Source: Tachypleus tridentatus
Taxonomy: Eukaryota > Arthropoda > Merostomata > Xiphosura > Limulidae
Reading direction: 5' to 3'
Assembly (NCBI RefSeq): GCF_004210375.1
Contig: NC_134835.1
Location: forward strand, 72,012,447 to 72,076,446
DNA: 64,000 bases
Shown here: one piece after another, positions 25,683 through 38,100 of the stretch
Position numbering within the stretch: position 1 is the stretch's first letter
Layout of the letters: every line of letters begins with the position of its first letter
Made by a program: the position numbers and the translations under genes
Notes under the pieces: model-generated
The model's input: only the letters and a program-made list of their open reading frames with translations
Told to the model about the DNA's origin: nothing
Database searches by the model: none

Positions 25683-25784
25683 ATTTGCATGTGGATATGT
25701 AAAAGCAAAAGATGGAAGGTTAGCAGCATACATTAAAATTTGCACTGATAGAGGGCAGTGTTAGTTGAGAAAAGCTATTCTGTT
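25683..25784 (+). repeat. Solo DIRS-type terminal repeat fragment
   Basis: Shares 'gtggatatg(c/t)aaaagca', 'tggaaggtta(g)' and 'tgcactgatagagggcagt' with 15105-15185, in the same orientation, but no internal element lies beside it. Confidence 0.6.
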
Positions 25785-26419
25785 AATGATATATAAATAT
25801 ACATAGCAAACAGCAAAATTATTTTGGTTAACATATAGAATATTCTTAAAACTGCAGTGGTATCATAACTACTTGGTACATTTCAAATACATTCTTGCCA
25901 ATTTCACAGAAATGTTATGGTACCTGTAGAATAGATCATTAATATTATGAGTATGTAATTTCAGATACACTATCAATTTTCTATTAATTATTTATTTTAA
26001 AGTGTTATTGGTCTATTAGTTTTAACAAACATTATATAGTAAGAGAATTTGATACCTAAGAATAAAACCTAATAACTAGTTCAGATAGAACTAAACATCT
26101 GGACATCAAACAAGATTTATTCAGAATAAACAATCTAATTTTGACAGTTTTAAAGTTATTATTTGAATAATTAAAATAGCACATTTCCAAGTCATAATAC
26201 AATGTATATTTTGTAAATGCTCACTATATGAAAAAACAGTAGGCAAAGTGTTATCTCCACAATGAACCTTTTGAACTGTTCTATCAAAACATTTTCTCTT
26301 CAAAGCACAATGTTCAAGCTTTTAGTTTTAACTTAAAATTTGTGTTTTGTTGAATACCATGTGTCTCCAAATATACATTTTTAACAGTTTGAGTTGTCAA
26401 CACAAAAAGCTGTATGCAA
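25785..26419. other. Intergenic, nothing recognised
   Basis: AT-rich; no feature could be supported. Confidence 0.5.
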
Positions 26420-27149
26420 TTAAAGTTTAGTTCATTGGTTGGTGTTTACTGGTGCAAAACAACTTAGCTATCTGTGCCACACAACCAATAAAAAATTAAA
26501 GTAAAAGTATTAAAATAAATAAAATTCAAAACAAAACAAAACCAATTTTTGAATTAAAATCTTAAATAGAATTAAAAAGGCCAATAGCCATTAAAAATTT
26601 AAAAACACAACTGAGGTGAACAGTGTCACCATTGCCAATGGCCAATGTCGAACCCATAGTAAAAATATGTCTAAAATAGTGCTGTCACTCACAGTTGTAA
26701 TGATGGCAAGACAATAAAATGTGAGCCTCCATTGTGACTTGAGTATTGCACAGTTCCAGATAAAAGAAAACGAGTCAAAAAACTGTGACTAATGCGTAGC
26801 CTAATCAGGACAACTTCCTCCTTCCGGTCCTTATGGAAGCAAGACGGCCAAAGTCCAATTGAATTTTTTTCTGGAAAAGCTTGTTTTCACATTGCTCACT
26901 CCAAGTTAACTGGCAACTGGTGTTAAGCCAAGCCTTGAGCACAGAACTATAGTCCAGGTATGGGAGAGGTGCAGTTGTAATAGCACCAAAGCAGACAGAC
27001 TTAGCTGTGGTGCCAGCAAACATTGTTCTGTACTTTATTTTAATTAAAGTGCTAATACCCATACTATCTTATATGAGAATACATTTCTACTTCAAGTGGG
27101 TTTTTCATCATCACAAGACCCAATTCAACCTACTATGCCTAGATATAAA

Positions 27150-28540
27150 TGCTAAGAGGGACAATGGCAAAATGTCTATTCTGAAAAAACATGGCCCACT
27201 GAAGAAGGAAAACACAACCCAAAGTAGGATGCTGTGGTAAGAATTGAAGTTTTGCTACATAAAGACAGTTGCAAATGGTGGAGGTTCACAAGACAGTGTA
27301 CGAAACTCTGGACTGGAGAAGTGTGGAAAGTCCCTGATGATGAACAGGGTCTAATATATTCAAGACTGAGGTTTTGACAGAACCAAAGACCAGAAACCCA
27401 TAGTCCAGTTTTAATTGAATGAGGGCACTGATATATTTTTAGCATAGAACATCGATCCACTCCCCAAGAGGTGGAAGAGAGGACGTGGAGGACCTTTAGT
27501 GCTCTTATACACTTTACATCTTGCTGCTTGACATGTGTCATAAAGGTCAACTTAGGGTCAAAGATAAGACCCAAGAACTTTACCTCAGGGACCATGGAAA
27601 GCACAGATTTTCCAAGACATAGCTTGGAATCAGAGTGAATACCCTATTGGTAGCAGAAGTGCATGCAAATGGTTTTAGAACAAAAAAAAAAGGTAAAACC
27701 ATTTGCTATTGTTTACATCAGTAAATGATTAAGAACAATCTGTAGCTGCCGCCCAATAAACCTCATGTTCGATGATTGACACAAGATGTAGAAGTCGTCA
27801 ACGTAAAGACTGTTTACAACTTTAGAGGTGAGTTGTCCTTAAATGGCATTAATCTTTACAATGAAAAATATGACACTCAAAACACAGCTCATAAGCCCTT
27901 CAAGTTCCTGTGGGAAAGAACAGGAAAGTATCAAATGCACACAAACTTGGAATCACTGGTTCATTAAAAAATGTTCAATTAAAATGAGTAAATAGTTATG
28001 CAACCTGTATGGGTGGAGTTCTCACAAGATGCCATACCTCCACATTGTATCATAAGACTTCTCAAGGCAGAAAAATACAGAAACAAGATGTCACTTGAGA
28101 AAGGCTTCCTTGATTGATGTTTCAAGTCGAATCAAGTGGTCCATGGTGGAGAGCTGTTGTCAGAACCCACGTTGAGTGGGTGAGAGGAGATTGTTTGATT
28201 CCAAGAACCCCACAGAATGAGCATTAACCATCATATCTAAGATCTTACTGAGACAGCTCATCAAAGCAATCAGATGGTAGTTTGAAGGAATCTTGGGATC
28301 CTTCCCAGGCTTAGAAAAAGTGAAGGCAATAGCACAGTGCAAAGCATCAGGAAAAACTTTCTCCTGCTAGATCTGATGTACTGCCAGACTGATAAAGAGC
28401 AAGACTGAGATCTACCAATGCTTAAGTCTTGATAGCTAAGAAGACAGGGGGAAGTGCTAGATGCACGAGAAAAGTTAGCAACAGTAATCTGTGTTAGTAA
28501 AGCTTGATTCAAGGTGTTCATAAACATTCAATGTTACACT
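27150..28540 (-). pseudogene. Jockey-type reverse transcriptase remnant
   Basis: Contains the fingers motif KPGKDPKIPSNYHLIALMSC (about 28310-28250). The catalytic YVDD is intact at 27794-27805, within LYVDDFYILCQS. The thumb/connection motif VKFLGLIFDPKLTF..HVKQ follows, near 27580. Frameshifts separate the segments. Confidence 0.85.
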
Positions 28541-28699
28541 ATTTAACACTGTACAATGATATGTATATGTGAACCAGTGCTATTATATATAAAATACACT
28601 TTTATCATCTTGCATTTAAAACATACTAGTACACATTGCATGTGATCCCTCTGCCCGAGTCTTGATAGCTTAAAAGATGAGAGATGAAACAGAAGTGCT

Positions 28700-29830
28700 A
28701 AATGCATGAGAAAAGCTTTTGCCAAGAGTATCAGCAACTTCCTGGCCACTGAAGAGCACAATCGAAAAGGGTGGCTGAAGCCTACTGACATCTCAAATCT
28801 TGTTCCATGTGACTTTGGAACTGGTGGTAGAAGAAATGCTACTTGTGAACTTAATCCAAGATTCCTTCTGGCTTTGATGTCTTACCTGCCAAGCATGTGA
28901 ATGGGCCTGAGGAAAAGTGATGCAGTTTGAAAGTATGAGACATCTATAAAAGATATCCCAGGCCCATTTTTAAGACTTCCATGCCATGTGGCAGACAGAA
29001 TTCCACCATGGATGAAGATACCATGTCAAGGTGTTAGAAATAGACTGAGCAGCTGCTTGGACAATACAGTAAGTTACTGCTGCCACACAGTCATCTATCA
29101 ATAGTTTACAGACAACAGCAGGATCAAGTTCTGATAGAGCAGCAAAAGAGGCCCAGCTTCTACCAAGGCATGTGGGTCAGGTGGCATCAACCATGGCCAG
29201 TTTCCCTCAATATAATAGGTAAATGATCACTGTCCCATAGGTCACTGTCAGCCCCCCAAGAAAAATGAGAGAAGAGTGAATAGGAGCAGACAGAGAGATC
29301 AATAACAGTAAAAGACTGACTGGGTGTATGAAAATAGGTATACATGTACCAATATTGAAGAAAGAAAAGTTATGGTCTAAGAGCATATGCTCTACGGAAC
29401 GACCTCTCCCATCAATATCAGCACCACCCTGAAGAGGATTATATCTAATAATGTCCCCAGGATTAAAAAGGGAGATGGCAACTGTTCAATGACAGCATCA
29501 AGGTCTGACCAACCATAAGTCTCTCCAGGACACAGGTAGAGAGAACAAACTGTAATGGTAGGACCCACGGAAACAGGAATGGCTACAGCTTACAAGGGTG
29601 TATTAAGTGGGCACATGCTAATCAACCAGGAGTGCTAACCCTCCATCCACATATCCATCACACAACCTGTGATTTCTATACAAAAAAACTGACAAAAGGT
29701 GACTGTATCAGCAGGTTTAAGAAATGTTTCCTGTAAAGAAAGACATACACAGGATTGTAAGAATCAATCAGCACTTTGATGCCATCCAAATTAGAATGGA
29801 ATCCTCAACAGTTCCATTGTATTGAAATGG
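28700..29830 (-). pseudogene. Jockey-type apurinic endonuclease remnant
   Basis: Begins near QWNC (29820) and continues through decayed endonuclease segments to DSDLWDSDHLPI near 29230. The SDH motif is the conserved C-terminal catalytic block of these endonucleases. Interrupted by many stops. Confidence 0.7.
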
Positions 29831-29849
29831 CCACTTTTACTTATGTGAA

Positions 29850-30930
29850 GGAGAACTGGATGGAAAGCCCTTCTGTTTCTGACCATGTAGTTTCTCTTTA
29901 TTAAAAGGCCTACCTACCTCCATGAATCCTGCCCTGTGTTGAGTGGGCAAGTAGGTCTCTGTCAGTAGATGAAGATTCCAGTTCTGCATCTTGGGGCTGA
30001 AGAAGATGGACCTGAAGAAATGCCAGAAGGCAAAGCCAAAGGAAGGGATCTGGGGAGCCAGTAGAAGGAATGGTAGGGATATAGATAGGTGTTGACACTG
30101 ACTTGTCAACTCTCTTAACCAAGGAGGGCAAAACCTTTTTCATATGGTTTGAAGACAACTCTGTCGGAAATATGGAGAGAGCTGTCTGCACTCCCACTGT
30201 AACAATGGAACAGAATGCAGCAGCATACATCCGAGATGGATTGGGGTAAGATTCGAGCTTTGAGGTAAGAAATGTTGTGAACCGTTTTCAAACGCTGCAC
30301 TCCTTTTTTCTCCAACCACCTAGGGTAAGAACAAACGTAAGAGGGGTGAGAGCCCCTATGAGGGTCCATTTTACTCTTGTAGGCATCATGATCCTTGCCA
30401 CCACAACAATCACACATCAACCAACCACAGCATGATGTCTTTGAGTGACTGAACCACTGGCATTTGAAACATCTGAAAGGGTTCAGAATATATGACCACA
30501 CTTCACAATTTGGATAACCTGCCTTGATGGTTGCAGGTGGACATGGAAATGTAAACATCAAAACTGGGGCACTGGTTAGCATCATAACTCCATCTTTGGG
30601 AGTGGAGATATGCTTCACTGCAGAAACTCCTTGGGTGAAGAAACCAGCAAGGATCTCTGACTTGGGTATGTTCTTCAAATCTCTCTCAACAATAACTCCT
30701 CATTATGAATTTAAAGTAACATGGAAAGTAACTCTAATGGGCACATCTTCAATGGCCCTTTGAATGCAAGAGGAATTCATTCTGTTTTGGAGTGAATGTT
30801 TCCATCAAGATATCCCCAGAACGAAGCTTTTTGACTGAATAAGGAGAGCCAACAAGCCCCTCTTGTCCCTTCTGAATAAAAAAAGGGAGACGTTTGCCCT
30901 AAAGATTTGCCTGATAAAAAATTTAATATC
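29850..30930 (-). pseudogene. Jockey-type ORF1 (gag-like) remnant
   Basis: Encodes IQKGQEGLVGSPYSVKKLRSG, then NPFRCFKCQWFSHSKTSC, a second knuckle (CDCCGGKDHDAYKS) and HPSYVCSYPRWLEKKGVQRLK. This is the usual arrangement of Jockey gag proteins. Several frame changes and stops are present. Confidence 0.75.
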
Positions 30931-30960
30931 AGGAAATGAGGTACAGGTGTTAAAGAAATT

Positions 30961-31800
30961 GAAGATTGCTGTTCCGAATTTTCAAGATATTGTTTACTTA
31001 TGATCTGCTTTTTTTACTATTTTGAGTTGTAGGATCCATTATAATTAAAGTTTAGAAATGCATAAATTTGGTTGAGTTTACAAATAACTTTAACATTTTA
31101 AACTCAGACTTTTCATTTCGTTTTAATAATATTTTTCACAGTGTTAAATTGATAAATATTATTCTTAATTTATTTACGGGAGGAGGAAATTAACTTACTA
31201 GTGGCAAGATACATGATCAGCTCATGGTCCATTTTTACACCTGAACTAAACATGGACTTGCATTCGTATCTTAGATACCTATAACATTTTGAAACTTCTC
31301 CACTGTACCGTAAACTCCTAAACACTCGACGCGAGAGTACTCTACATTACTAGTAAGATGGCCACTTTATAACTTCACATGACAGACTTAATGCTCATTT
31401 TTGTTTAGTGGTGGCATTGATGACGTGGAGAATGTAATCACAGAAGCCTCATCAAGAATAAAAGGTGATATGGAACATAAATAAATAGATGAAAAACCAA
31501 CATACCTATGTTAATATAAAAGTCAATCTGTTTTTTTTTCTCCGTGCAAAATTCACATTAATTCTAGCCTTTATTATTATTACCTTTAAGCATGAATTGG
31601 ACGTTTTTGTGCTCAAACTATTTTGTGTTACTGGCACACTGATAAACAAAATTTATAAATCTAGAAAAATGACTCTTACTATAGAGGTAGAAAAATAAAT
31701 AAAAATCACAAATAAAAAAAACCCAGTAATATAAGTAATTATAACAGGATGCGTTTGCTTAAATTAGCAGCAAGAGCAAACGTTTTATTGTTATTGTGAC
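30961..31800. other. Intergenic, upstream of TM9SF2
   Basis: AT-rich sequence with no recognised repeat. It may contain distal regulatory sequence of TM9SF2. Confidence 0.4.
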
Positions 31801-32004
31801 TACCCATAATCATTCGTCTCCCTGTTATTGAATTAAGCCGGCATCCCGTTTTCTTTTCACCCTTGGGAGAGGATGAAAAGGGATAACCGGAATTAATATC
31901 AGTGAAATTGTGCTTCTTGTCGGATGATAGTCTGATTGTTTTTCTAAGGATCTGACTTAGTTACAGTATAAGTAAAGAATAAGCACACGGAGGTTTTTAT
32001 CAGG
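31801..32004 (+). promoter_or_regulatory. TM9SF2: Probable TM9SF2 core promoter / 5' UTR
   Basis: The 200 bp before the start codon are less AT-rich and hold several CpG sites (gccggcatcccg, aaccgg). No clear TATA box is visible, and the transcription start cannot be fixed from sequence. Confidence 0.4.
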
Positions 32005-32130
32005 ATGTATCAACGCATTTTCTTCTTCACTTGTATTTTGACATTTTTAAGAACATCTCGTCCATTCTACTTGCCAGGCTTAGCTCCTGTTAATTATTGC
32101 GAGGAAGGTAAAACAACTGAAACTTGCAAG
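32005..32130 (+). CDS. TM9SF2: TM9SF2 exon 1: start and signal peptide
   Basis: ATG with A at -3. It encodes the hydrophobic leader [18 protein letters not shown], then [12 protein letters not shown], the conserved mature N-terminus, which supports this start. 42 codons, phase 0, donor gtaggt. Confidence 0.93.
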
Positions 32131-35100
32131 GTAGGTTGAGTTAGTGCTATGTTAGTATGTATGTTACTCTTGCGTATTGTTAACAGTAATGTTCCGTAAC
32201 CTATTCATTAACTCCTTGGAAGTTGTATCGGTACATTTAATGTTATCCAATTTATTGATTAATAATAATACAAGTTATTATTATTTCGGTTATTCATAAT
32301 TGTTCAGTGCAGATAGTTAAAATGAAAGATAATGTATAATGTTTTACACACACCCCCACAAAAAAAATTGATATGCGAGAAATTATGAGAATAAAATATG
32401 AAAACTTGTAAGGTGAAAAGGAGTATTTTTTTTATTCTAACATGAAAATCAACTTTCACTCGGACTGACTCCCAAAGGGTTCATAAATTAACAGACAAAT
32501 ATTAGTGAAAATACTTTTGTTTTAATTGTTTTTATGTACTAAAGACTAAAAGCATGTCAGTTTTTTAATGATTCATTTAGTATACTCTTGTGTTAAGGTT
32601 GTGTATTGTTTTAAGGTTACATGACTAAACCTTTAGCAACAGTGATGATTAATGTATACAGAGTTAAGAAGGAAAGTCTAATTTCAACAATGAATTGTAC
32701 ATCAAGAAACCTTAACTAACATTTAAACAATCTCTGCATATATATTTCTGTGTTTAGGTAAACTACTTGGTCTTGATGACAACAAACACTTTTTCAAATG
32801 TTTGTGCATTTTTTACCATGGTAATCTTTTAACAAGATTTTCTTTCCTATTCAACCCATCTCTAACCTGTATAACCTTGCATTATCTCAGCATTGAAGAA
32901 AAGTTCTGCACCTTCAGACAGAAAATAAATTTAGAAAAATTATAAATTATCCTATAACGCAATAGTTAATTTTTTCCTGTCCTGACAGATTAACAAATGA
33001 ATTGCAAAAAAAAAAAAAAAAGGTGCTGAGATGTACTGTATCCTTTATTCTGTATATTTCACATTTGGGAAGACTGCTGTTACAATTCTGATTATGGAAG
33101 TGTTATTCAGTAGATAGCTTTGGGGTATCAAATGTCTCTTTATTGTCCCTAACATTACAATACTTAGATTAAGACTTCTGCTTTGTATAGTAGAGCTTTT
33201 TTTTGCTTGGATAACTTAAATACATGTATATATAAAACATTTTATCAAGTCTTCCCTTAAACTTACTACATCCATTCCAAAGACCAGCCACCCTTCTAGT
33301 AAAGTAAAACAGTTTAAACTGAATGTGACTTTACCATGTCTTGTTATACCATTCTCTCCATAAGGGGGTGAAAAAAATGTATCAGTACTGTTAATTAATT
33401 ATCTTGGTGATCTTGAAACCTTAATGAAATTCCTTTTTAATTTTTCTCTTGTGAAGAAACACAATTTCATTGCTCATAACTACTTGTTTGGCTACCTCTC
33501 CATTTTGGATATCATCCTAGTGTTCCTCCTCTGAACCATATCCTTTGAGCAACTGAATATCCTTCTTGAAGTAAGAAGCCCAAATATGAACATAGTACTC
33601 CAAATGAGGCCTAACTAATTACCTATACAATGAAATAACCTCTTTTTACTATGTTCAATATTTCTACAGTTATGACCTAAAATTGCATACCACAGATATT
33701 TTTTTATTTTATCTTTCATGAAAAGAAAACTGTTATACAATCATTAAGAAGTTGGTCAGCTGCATGAAATCAAGTAATAAAGTAGGTGCAGTGAAATAAT
33801 ATTGTTCACATACCCAAATTAAGTTACTGCTATAGGCTGAGTTACAAAAAAAAAAGTTCAAAATCCCATAAACCTAAAATCCTGTTTGCTCTACTATTAT
33901 CAACAGTACACTGTTTGGTTAGTGTATGAGATTGATAAACCAAAACTCAAGGATTATCTTCCTCCATAATGCTGTTAAGGTTATTCACATCAAAATTATA
34001 CTTACAAATTAAATTATGATAACCGACATACGTTACCTTGCATTTATTTTTTTCAAATCTTTCATTCAGGGCCAAGTTTCAATACTCTAGATTGGGATGT
34101 TTAGTGAAAATTGCTAATTCTTTAATTATCAGGTTCATTGACCTATTACATTCAAGTACTTGATTATTCTCATAAGATGACTAAAAAACAATTTTGTGAG
34201 CTGAGTTTTGATACCTGTGGTGGGCAGAATACAGATAATCCATTATGCAAATTTGTGTTTAACAGTAATAAACAGAAATATTAATTAATATTGGAGTCTT
34301 GACACAAAATTGATGAACTAAGTAAACTTCAGTTAATCAAATGGTAACTTGTAACAGTAATATTTTGATTAATGTTTAATCCAAAGGATCAAAAACAGTA
34401 ATAACCTAAACTTTTATCTTCAGTTAATTTTTTCATGAGAGTAATTGATTTAAATGTAATTTTTATTACTGGATAGTTGAAATAATCAAAAACAATAATA
34501 ATGGGAAACATTAGTTCATAATCTTTGTGGCATAAGTTGGTTTAATGATAGCCTAAATTAGTGGATTATTTTGTGTGGGACTATTTAAACTAATTATTTA
34601 TTATTGCTGTTACTTATTTTCATCTAGACTTAGTACGTGTTTATAATTATTTTTCAGTCTGAAGTGGAGCTCTTTGTAAATCGGCTTGATTCGGATGAAT
34701 CTGTTATACCCTATGAATATCACCAGTGAGTATAGAAGACATACTTGATTTAAGTGTATGTTGTGCATTTAGCCTAAGCATATATGTACATATAATGGGA
34801 GAATAAATTATTATTGGTAAGATCTGTAATCAAAAGTCAGTATCAGAATTAATTGGGGTCTAAAGAAACAAAATGGTAGATGTTTACATTTTGTTAAAAG
34901 TAGCTGATATGTACCAAAAAGAAACTTGTACATGCAATAAGATTATTATAAAAGGTAATTTTAGCATATTTGACCACTAACTGTGAGAGGATTTCATATA
35001 AATTGACTCTTTTTGAATATTTTGGCATTTTACAGTGTTATAATTGGTTAAAAATAGGGAGTCTTCTATTGAAATGAAAGTGACAAATAATGATATTTCA

Positions 35101-38100
35101 TAGTTTACCATAATGTCAGATCCACCCACAGTTTTAAGTGTTCAAATTAGCTTTCAATAAAGCCAAAAAAATTTTCATAAAGAACTTTATGTAACAAAAT
35201 AACTGAACAGTAGTAGTTCAGAACATATTAAAATATGAAGGTCAAAGGTCAAGAGGCCTATGTGAACATAATGAGATAAAATGACATTTGTGTATGTAAG
35301 AGGTGAATTTGGGTTCTCTAGTATGTAATCCATGTATGTGGGATTTTTACTATTGCTACTTGTTCTGTAATACATTGAAGAATATAAAAAAGGCACATAA
35401 TACATGTTTAATAACTCGTAAAGTGGGGTTACAGAAGTAAAACACACAAAACTGGTCAACATTTGATATTATAAAAGAATAGGAAGCTCTTTCTCATTGA
35501 TACCTTTTTCTTTTCATATCTGTCACTGTAAGTTTTGACTTTTGTGTGGCACCTATTGATGATTCTCCAGTGGAAAACTTGGGACAGGTGGTGTTTGGGG
35601 AACGGATAAGACCTTCTCCATACAAGGTAAGTGTTGATGTGTGGTGTAACTTTCCATTCTTGCTTTGAAAACAATCCTTTTAACACAGATTTTTCTTTTT
35701 AAAGGATCAGTGTTTTTCCTGTGTTGTAACACAATAGTAGTCTGTTATATATGCTTGGTTTCTTTCCATTAAGAAAAAGTAAGTGTATGTGATATGTTCA
35801 GAATTACTATATATATGTATATGTATGTATAACTTAAGTCAAATCTTTCATGTAGAGTGACTGAGTTATTTTAATGTAGAATGATTTGCACAAGTGTTGA
35901 TGCACATGTGCGAGCTAACAGGTGTTGTTATTCTTAAAATTGATTTTTGATGAAAAAATGAAAATAAAAATAAAGTTTACTATAATGGATTACTTGGCAG
36001 ACTTAATACAGTTCATTAAAATAGTAAACCACTAAGATACTAGCTTATTTTACTTTAGCATTGAAAATTATTGATAGAGCTGGTTTTAAAGATATTCAGT
36101 TGTTTATTAATGAAAAAAAACAATTTGAAATGTATGTATGTATTAGTACATAACTTTTTCAAATGTCTTTAATGTTTGAGCAGTATACACTTCTTTTGTG
36201 TTAAATTATAGAAATGTCAATAATTCACCTCATATAGATGCCAACAAAGTTTTGATAATGCTCAACATTTCCAAGCTCATTATTTTGCATTTATTGTAAA
36301 TCCTTCACATCATTGAAGGTGAGGATGAATTTTGTCTTGAGATTTTGTGTTAAGCCTAACAAAAGCACAGCTTGAATGGAAGTGACAACATTAGTGTTTT
36401 GTTTTACAACATATATAAGATTTGTAGTATTTTGATTAAGAAAAGCAAGAGATATGTTTTCAAAATTTGAAATAAGCACAAGAAACTGTTGTTCATCTTG
36501 GTTTCTACACAAACAACACTTGAATGAGTGTGGAAAGACTTCCTGCAGTTGTGAGGCAATTATAGGTCAGTTTTAGCTACTACACAATTTCCTGTTGTTC
36601 ACAATGTAAATGTGTGTGTTTGTACATATAACATTAGAGAAGTCTTTCCAAGTTCATCGGGTAATTAGTGACAGTATAGCTATTGTATGTGATTTATCAC
36701 AAACTTTCATGGTTTGCACATGTTACTACATGTTTGGAAACTGTGAAAGTTGGTTAAGAGATACATATATATTCTAGTTTAATTAGTTGGGACATGTAAA
36801 TATATATATAAACACACACACTTTTACAGCCTAAGTAATGAGACCTGTTTGGGTAGGATGAGACATGTCAAGTAACACTAATAAAATATCAGTACTTATG
36901 TTTTACACAAGAATTACCTCTGCTATTACTTTAGTTGGTACATATAGAAAAGTATTTGTTATAGTTACAAGCTTATCAAATTAAAAAACAAAACAAAAAA
37001 CTTAGGTTTTAAATAAGGTGTGAATAAAAAAAAAAGATTGTGTGTGAATTAAAGATCTAAAATCAAAATTGGGGGCCAAGTTGATAGATGTAATTATAAA
37101 ATTTTATTTAGTGTAAAATTCTTATCAATGCTATAAGAATAAGTTCAAGTTTGACTGACAGTTTTGATTTTGTTGCTGTATGTTGTACACTGCATTTTTT
37201 TTTTGGCTACACCTTTTTCACACCAAAGGTGTTTTTAATTAATGTGACTTATTGTCAATACACACAAACCTCACCAAGTTAAAAAAAGTGACTCTTGATA
37301 GTAACCAACATTAGCTTTAGGATCACAATGCTATTATTTGGAACAGACCTTTACCTTACAGAACCAAACAGATTCCTTAAAATATATGGTGGTGGTTTTT
37401 ATCCATAAAACGGTGTTGGTAGCTCCTTTTATACAAATGCCACAGAATTTAGATTAGCAGTTTCTTGTCATTACTCCCCATTCAGTTGGTACAGTTGTAT
37501 CAAGCATCATCATTTATGATAATTGCTTATGCTAATATCAGGATAATTTGATAAAATTTAGTAAATTTGTTCTTAAAAGTTGGCAATAAATAATCAGTAA
37601 TAACCATCCACCTGTAATTCTTTTGAAAACTCAAACAAGAAGCTGCTAATCCAGTTTGTTTGGCCTAACCATTACTTTTGTATTTACATGTCATTTCACT
37701 TTATAGTTTTACTGTTCTAAATCAGCTCTTTTTAATCCAAATGACTAAAGTAGTATATTGTTACTATCAGGTAAAGTTGTAGTAAAAATGTTAGACTGAT
37801 AGTTCATGTGACATTTTGAATAGACATTCATAAAAATGTTCATTTAATTTCAGTAATTTTTGTCTTGGGTATTTTTTAATGGAGTGCCTTGAAATTTGGT
37901 ACATCATATAAGAGTTCAGTAAAGCACATCCACTCATAATATATGACAGTTTGGATTATCACAGTTTGAGCTATAGAAGGTGGAACAGTATAGTTTTACT
38001 GTTCTAAATCAGCTCTTTTTAATCCAAATGACTAAAGTAGTCTATTGTTACTATCAGGTAAAGTTGTAGTAAAAATGTTAGACTGATAGTTCATGTGACA

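Larger units (their letters stand above)
26420..30960 (-). mobile_element. Jockey-clade LINE, 5'-truncated and degenerate
   Basis: About 4.5 kb read on the minus strand in LINE order. Part of ORF1 with CCHC knuckles comes first (30930-29850), then endonuclease (29830-28700), reverse transcriptase (28540-27150) and a 3' tail ending near 26420. Stops and frameshifts break all parts. ORF1 begins abruptly inside its usual N-terminal part, typical of incomplete reverse transcription. The 3' tail contains GCACAGATAGC, also present in the SINE at 5022-5299. Confidence 0.85.

Noticed and set aside
27176-27604. 142-codon minus-strand host gene
   Set aside because: It matches the reverse transcriptase C-terminal part of a Jockey LINE.
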